A stretch of 64,000 nucleotides of DNA from Vicinamibacterales bacterium (GTDB lineage Bacteria > Acidobacteriota > Vicinamibacteria > Vicinamibacterales > UBA2999). Under the pieces are notes generated by a model. It did not search any database. It worked only from the letters and a program-made list of their open reading frames with translations, and was not told the origin of the DNA. Positions 59,722 to 64,000 of this stretch are shown here, one piece after another. Position 1 is the stretch's first letter, and each line of letters starts with the position of its first letter. The stretch spans positions 154,956-218,955 of the forward strand of contig JAUXWO010000030.1 of the NCBI GenBank assembly GCA_030680175.1. Direction: 5' to 3'. A program made the translations under genes and the position numbers.

Positions 59722-62469
59722 CTACTCCTGCCGCATCTTCTCGAGGATCTGGCCGAGCCGGCGGATCTCCTCGCCGTACTTCGCCCAGTCGCCGGCGCGC
59801 TGCGCCTCGAGCGCACGCTGGTACGACTCCTGCGCCTGGCGTGTGAGCGTGCCGAGTTCGGACGCGGCCGGCGGTGCGGCGTCTCGCGCCACTTCGATGG
59901 CGGCCTCGGCGGCGCCGCGCGGATCGGGCAGTCCGAGGAGGGCGTGGGCGGCCGAGGGCTCCGCGGCCGGGCGGCGTCCCTCGCTGTCGCCGAACAGGCG
60001 CGTGAGCGCCGCGTCGAGCGTGCGCTCCATGACGATCTGGTTCTGGTACGCCACGATCACGCGCGTCAGCTCCGGGATGCGTCCCCCTTGCGCGCGCAGG
60101 TACATCGGCCGCACGTAGATCAGCGATTCCTCGATGGGAATCACCATCAGCGTGCCCTGGATCACCTCGGAGCCCTGCTGGTTCCAGAGCGTGATCTGCG
60201 GCGCGATGACCTGGTCCTGGTTGATGCGCGCCACGACCTGGCGCGGGCCGAAGATGAGCTTCTGCTTCGGAAACTGGAAGACCATCAACTGGCCGTACGC
60301 CTCGCCGTCGCTGCGCGCGACCAGCCACGACGCCAGGTTGTCGCGGCGTCGCGGGGTGAAGGGGAGCATCTGGATGAACTCCTCCTGGGGTTCACCCGGC
60401 AGGCGCATGATCGTGTAGTACGGCTGCATCCGCACGGTCTGGCCGCCGGCGTCGATGGCGGGCACCTCCCACTGGTCCTCGCGGTTGTAGAAGACCGCGG
60501 GGTTCAGCATGTGGTAGGTCGAGTAGACCGAGGACTGGAGCCGGAAGATGCCTTCGGGATAGCGCACGTGGCGGCGCAGGGCCTCGGGCATCTCGCCGAT
60601 CGGGCGGAGCAGCGACGGGAAGATCCGGTCGAGCGTCTGGACGAGCGGGTCCTCGGGCTCGGCCAGGAAGAACGTCACGTCGCCGTGGTAGACGTCGATG
60701 ACGATCTTCACGGCGTTGCGGATGTAGTTCACGCGCGGCGCGGCGTCGCTCGAGTACGGATAGCGGGCCGTGGTCGTGTACGCGTCCTGCATCCAGAACA
60801 GCCGGCCCTCGGCCGTCACCAGATACGGGTCGTCGTCATACGTCAGGAACGGGGCGATCTTCGTCACGCGGCGGCGGATCTGGCGGTCGAAGAGGATCCG
60901 GCTCTCGGACGTGATGTCGTCGCTCAGCACAATCTGGTGCGCGCGGAAGTGCAGGGCGAACACCAGCTTCTTGAAGAGGGAATCGAGCAGCACGCCGCCC
61001 CGTCCCTCGTACTGGCTGTAGACGTTGTCGTCGCCCTTCGGGTAGTGGAACTCGTTCGCGTCCGTCCGCACGATCGCGTACTCGTTCGACAGCTCGCCGA
61101 AGTAGATGCTCGGCTCGCTGACGGCCAGGCTGGGGACCGTCGCCACCGGCGGCAGGTCGCGGATGAAGAGCACCGGCAGGCCTTCGGGCGTCACCTGATT
61201 CACGGGCCCGAGCGTGAGGCCGTAGCCGTGCGTGAAGGTGAGGCGTTCGTTGATCCACGTGCGGTTCGGCAGCGACGCCGTGTTCAACTCGCGCGCCGAG
61301 AGCATCACCTGCCGGTACTGGCCATCGATCATGTAGCGGTCGTTGTCGACGTTGATGAAGTCGTAGTAGGTGCGGATTTCCTGGATCTGGCCGAACGTCT
61401 CGAGCAGCGGCTGGTGATCCCAGAGGCGCACGTTGTCGAGCGTGGCGCGGTTGCGGTCGATGTCCTCCCGCGTGAGTTCCTCGTCGCCCGACAGCTCCCG
61501 CTCCACCACACGGTCGAGGGCAAACGCGCGGCGGGTGGCCTCGATGTTGTGGATGATGTACGGCGTCTCGCGCACCTGCTCGTTCGGGAGCACGGCAAAC
61601 CGCTGCAGCAGGTTGCCGTAGAGCTGGCCGCCGAAGAGCGTGACGAGGTAGAGCGCGATGGCCGCAATCGCCGGCCAGCTCTTCGTCGTCGTCGCGTGGT
61701 ACGCGGCCAGGCCCGCGCTGACGAGCGAGGCCAGGGCCAGGGCGAGGGCCGCCGGCATGTACGCATGGACGTCGGCGTAGGTGACGCCCTGGATGATCGA
61801 GGACGCGGTCAGCAGCATCCGCGGCCGCTCGAGCCACGCGCCGAAGGCGAGCACCACGAACAGCCCGGCGCCGAGCAGCGCCAGGTGGCGGCGCACCCCG
61901 GGGCTCACCGTCAGGCCGAAGGGCGTGAGCCCCAGCTGCCCGCCGAGGCCGTAGAGCACGCCGGCGCCGATGGCGGCCAGCATCACCCACGCCAGCGCCA
62001 CGTTCTTCACCAGCTCGAGCACGGGCATCGTGAAGATGTAGTACGCCGGGTCGAGGTTGAGGATCGGGTCCGGGGAGCCGAACGGCGACTGGTGCAGCCA
62101 GTTGAGCACCGTCAGCCACTCGCCCCCCACGTACACCGAGACGAGCAGGGAGACGCCGCCGGCCAGCGCCAGCACGAGCGGCTTGAGCTGGTCGCGCGTC
62201 GGCAGGACCACCGTCATGCCCTCGCGCGTCGTGAAGGTCACGGGCTCGGCGGGGAGCGCCTGGATGGCGATTCGCAGGTGGGCCGCCAGCCAGCCCAGCG
62301 TCAGCACGAACGCCGCGATGCCGAGGCCGTACCGCCAGGTGAGCCCGGTGACGAAGACGTCGCGGTAGCCCACCTCGGCGAACCACCACCAGTCGACCAG
62401 GAAGTCAGTGAGCGACGGCACGATGAAGAACGCCAGCGCCGCCAGCACGAAAAATATGATGCGCATCAC
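59722..62469 (-). CDS. UPF0182 family integral membrane protein
   Basis: This 915-aa protein has about seven transmembrane helices in the first 300 residues (IIFFVLAALAFFIVPSLTDF, ...) and a large extracytoplasmic region with HNIEATRRAFALDRVVEREL and LPFTPRRRDNLASWLVARSD, matching UPF0182. The end is Ala/Glu-rich helical. The function is unknown in the family. It stands alone between repeat R and the S4 gene. Confidence 0.9.
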   Translation of the reverse strand: MMRIIFFVLAALAFFIVPSLTDFLVDWWWFAEVGYRDVFVTGLTWRYGLGIAAFVLTLGWLAAHLRIAIQALPAEPVTFTTREGMTVVLPTRDQLKPLVLALAGGVSLLVSVYVGGEWLTVLNWLHQSPFGSPDPILNLDPAYYIFTMPVLELVKNVALAWVMLAAIGAGVLYGLGGQLGLTPFGLTVSPGVRRHLALLGAGLFVVLAFGAWLERPRMLLTASSIIQGVTYADVHAYMPAALALALASLVSAGLAAYHATTTKSWPAIAAIALYLVTLFGGQLYGNLLQRFAVLPNEQVRETPYIIHNIEATRRAFALDRVVERELSGDEELTREDIDRNRATLDNVRLWDHQPLLETFGQIQEIRTYYDFINVDNDRYMIDGQYRQVMLSARELNTASLPNRTWINERLTFTHGYGLTLGPVNQVTPEGLPVLFIRDLPPVATVPSLAVSEPSIYFGELSNEYAIVRTDANEFHYPKGDDNVYSQYEGRGGVLLDSLFKKLVFALHFRAHQIVLSDDITSESRILFDRQIRRRVTKIAPFLTYDDDPYLVTAEGRLFWMQDAYTTTARYPYSSDAAPRVNYIRNAVKIVIDVYHGDVTFFLAEPEDPLVQTLDRIFPSLLRPIGEMPEALRRHVRYPEGIFRLQSSVYSTYHMLNPAVFYNREDQWEVPAIDAGGQTVRMQPYYTIMRLPGEPQEEFIQMLPFTPRRRDNLASWLVARSDGEAYGQLMVFQFPKQKLIFGPRQVVARINQDQVIAPQITLWNQQGSEVIQGTLMVIPIEESLIYVRPMYLRAQGGRIPELTRVIVAYQNQIVMERTLDAALTRLFGDSEGRRPAAEPSAAHALLGLPDPRGAAEAAIEVARDAAPPAASELGTLTRQAQESYQRALEAQRAGDWAKYGEEIRRLGQILEKMRQE

Positions 62470-62560
62470 CCGCCATCATGCCAGCGTTCCGTGGCGTACG
62501 CCACCAATACCGGCAGCGCGGCCCGTGGCCTCGCCCGGGGGCCAGCTCGGCGCTACGGGC

Positions 62561-62971
62561 CTACCACTCGCGCTTGGTGTCGCGAATGGCGCGGCGCTGG
62601 CGCTTGTCGGGGCGGCTGGCCGGCAGCGACACCGCACGGAACACCCGTTCGGCGCGCCGCAGTTCCACCTCCTCGGGCGTGGGGGCCGGGGTCAGATCCT
62701 CGTAGAGCGCGCGCGCCTCCGCCTTCGCGACGTGGTGATCCGCCAGCCCCCGGACGACGACCGTCTGCTTGCGGCCGAGGGGGCGCGCGATGATCAGCGT
62801 GTCGCCGATCCGGAGATCGCGGTGGGCCTTCGCGACGGTGCCGTTGACGGTGACACGCCCCATCTTGCAGGCCCGCTGCGCCTCGGAGCGGGTCTTCGAC
62901 AGGCACGAGACATCCAGCCAGATGTCGAGGCGCACCGAGGCCGGACTGGCGGGGGCGGGAGGATGGGACAC
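62561..62971 (-). CDS. hslR: S4-domain RNA-binding protein, Hsp15-like
   Basis: This 136-aa protein has an S4 domain (RLDIWLDVSCLSKTRSEAQR, ACKMGRVTVNGTVAKAHRDL, IGDTLIIARPLGRKQTVVV), the family layout of Hsp15, which binds stalled 50S ribosomes. The basic C-terminal tail (SRPDKRQRRAIRDTKREW) fits. The GTG giving MSHPPAP follows GGAG at nine bases and is preferred to the longer ORF start. Confidence 0.83.
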   Translation of the reverse strand: MSHPPAPASPASVRLDIWLDVSCLSKTRSEAQRACKMGRVTVNGTVAKAHRDLRIGDTLIIARPLGRKQTVVVRGLADHHVAKAEARALYEDLTPAPTPEEVELRRAERVFRAVSLPASRPDKRQRRAIRDTKREW

Positions 62972-63092
62972 GGGCGCGGGCTCCTGCACGCAGGCTACCA
63001 CGCCCGTGAGTGAGGACTCGGGCCGCGCGCCGGAGCGCTGGCGAGGCGGGCCCCGCCGGGGCGATCGCGGTCACGGGCATCTCCCCTGGGGA

Positions 63093-63812
63093 TCAACGGA
63101 TGGTCAGGCCCACGCCGCCGAACGTACGGGAGGGAAACCGCTGGCGGTCCAGAGTGTGGGAACGAGACAGGAAGGGCTCGACGCGGAGCCGCGCGATCGG
63201 CGTGGGCAGGCTGGCCCTCACCGTGCCCAGAAGGTCGGAGAACCCGGAGCCGGCGACCCACTGATGGTGGTTGTAGCCCCCGCTCAGCGAGGCCCCGACG
63301 GTCACGTGCCTGCCGGCCCGCCATTCGTGGCTCACGCCCGCCTGCACGTAGGTGCCGTCGCCGGCCCCGAGGTCCTGATACACGCGAACGAACGGCGCCG
63401 CGGGCCCGCCGAACGCCAGTCCGGCATACAACTCGTGCGTGCGGGTGTCCTGCGTGAGATCAGGGAAGGCATAGGCGACCCATCCGGCCGACACCGTGAC
63501 GGCCCCGACGCCCCGCGAGTAGTCGGCGACGAAGTCGTGTTCGGTGAACGTGCGGCCGTTCGGACCGCGCCGGGCCAGATTGCTCCACGACGTGAACGTC
63601 AGATCGCCCACCGTGACGAAGACGCTCGGCTGGAACGTCAGCGAGGGCACCGGGACGAAGCCGCGCCACACGTAGGCGGTGGCGGCGACGATGTCGGTAC
63701 CGGCGGCCACCCGCGATCCCGGGGCCGGATCCTCGGCCGGCGGCGGCTGGGCCGCGGCGCTGGCGGGAAGCAGCGACAGGCAGATGACGAGTGAGAGTCG
63801 GACCAAGTGCAC
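63093..63812 (-). CDS. Small outer-membrane beta-barrel protein
   Basis: This 239-aa protein has a signal peptide (MHLVRLSLVICLSLLPASAA) and alternating strands (VVAATAYVWRGFVPVPSLTF, VGAVTVSAGWVAYAFPDL) ending GGVGLTIR. It resembles the gcw_chp/TIGR02001 type of outer-membrane proteins. AAGGAGGT precedes the GTG start. A sigma-28-type promoter lies 28 bp upstream, hinting at expression with the flagellum. Confidence 0.68.
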   Translation of the reverse strand: MHLVRLSLVICLSLLPASAAAQPPPAEDPAPGSRVAAGTDIVAATAYVWRGFVPVPSLTFQPSVFVTVGDLTFTSWSNLARRGPNGRTFTEHDFVADYSRGVGAVTVSAGWVAYAFPDLTQDTRTHELYAGLAFGGPAAPFVRVYQDLGAGDGTYVQAGVSHEWRAGRHVTVGASLSGGYNHHQWVAGSGFSDLLGTVRASLPTPIARLRVEPFLSRSHTLDRQRFPSRTFGGVGLTIR

Positions 63813-63838
63813 GGGACCTCCTTGTGGTGACGACGCCG

Positions 63839-63866
63839 TAATCGGCCCGGCCGCGGCGCGACTTGA
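63839..63866 (-). promoter_or_regulatory. Sigma-28-type promoter of the outer-membrane barrel gene
   Basis: The minus strand reads TCAAG-N16-CCGATTA, matching the flagellin boxes with one extra spacer base. It lies just before the start region of the 63093 gene. Nothing else was seen from here to the window end. Confidence 0.6.
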
Positions 63867-64000
63867 GCGGGGGAGTGGTCGATGGCGCACCCGTGTCCCG
63901 CGAGCCGCCACCCGGGCGGACGCGGCACGGCGGTGAAGGCCCGCGTCGATGGATGGCAGCCCGCGGCGCCGGGCACGGGGGTGCCGCGCCGGCGCCGCGG

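Noticed and set aside
59944-62793. 949-aa plus-strand ORF opposite the UPF0182 gene
   Set aside because: Antisense shadow; the minus strand has membrane helices and family sequence.

Overview
This is a high-GC bacterial chromosome segment. It carries a flagellum and chemotaxis locus together with flagellin-glycosylation genes, an Oar-like TonB-dependent receptor with a carboxypeptidase-regulatory domain, a UPF0182 membrane protein and short intergenic repeats. The mixture fits Acidobacteriota, perhaps the Vicinamibacteria lineage. That assignment is inferred from gene content; no rRNA or other marker gene is present. No rRNA, tRNA, CRISPR array, prophage or complete insertion sequence was seen.

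Layout. (1) 0-4 kb, minus strand: the filament cap gene fliD and two paralogous flagellins, each behind a FliA (sigma-28)-type promoter; both flagellin leaders carry a hairpin with AGGA in its loop that resembles a CsrA site. (2) 4-20 kb, mostly plus strand: a tightly overlapping run joining glycosyltransferases, an sps-like nonulosonic (sialic-acid-like) sugar pathway (aminotransferase, PseG/SpsG-like hydrolase, HAD phosphatase, NeuB-type synthase, ATP-grasp enzyme, SpsF-type cytidylyltransferase, PseB/FlaA1-type dehydratase) and three motor genes (flbD and a MotC/MotD-like stator pair). (3) 20-36 kb, minus strand: a polysaccharide or flagellin-decoration cluster of GT2, GT4 and Maf/DUF115 glycosyltransferases, AsnB, methyltransferases and a sulfotransferase. 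Four adjacent genes here share one C-terminal module (SDNSDPNTNGRRY signature) on unrelated catalytic domains. (4) 36-43 kb: cNMP-binding protein, several response regulators, a c-di-GMP HD-GYP protein, a second stator pair (MotAB) and an HPt protein. (5) 43-49 kb: a compact chemotaxis operon cheA-cheW-cheR-cheD-cheY-cheX-cheB. (6) 49-64 kb: EF-hand protein, large hybrid histidine kinase, SRPBCC protein, class II photolyase, bacilliredoxin, MoaA, TonB-dependent receptor, UPF0182 protein, S4-domain protein and a small outer-membrane barrel.

The unifying signal is regulatory. Ten sites matching TCAAG-N15/16-YCGAWTN lie upstream of fliD, both flagellins, neuB, motA, cheA, three response regulators and an outer-membrane protein. 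They suggest that filament, glycan synthesis, stators and chemotaxis belong to one late-flagellar regulon. Two families of short intergenic elements (a 103-bp repeat and a long palindrome with compensatory stem changes) are bounded by CTAG and sit against stop codons, and a 7-bp tandem-repeat array separates two convergent glycosyltransferase genes.
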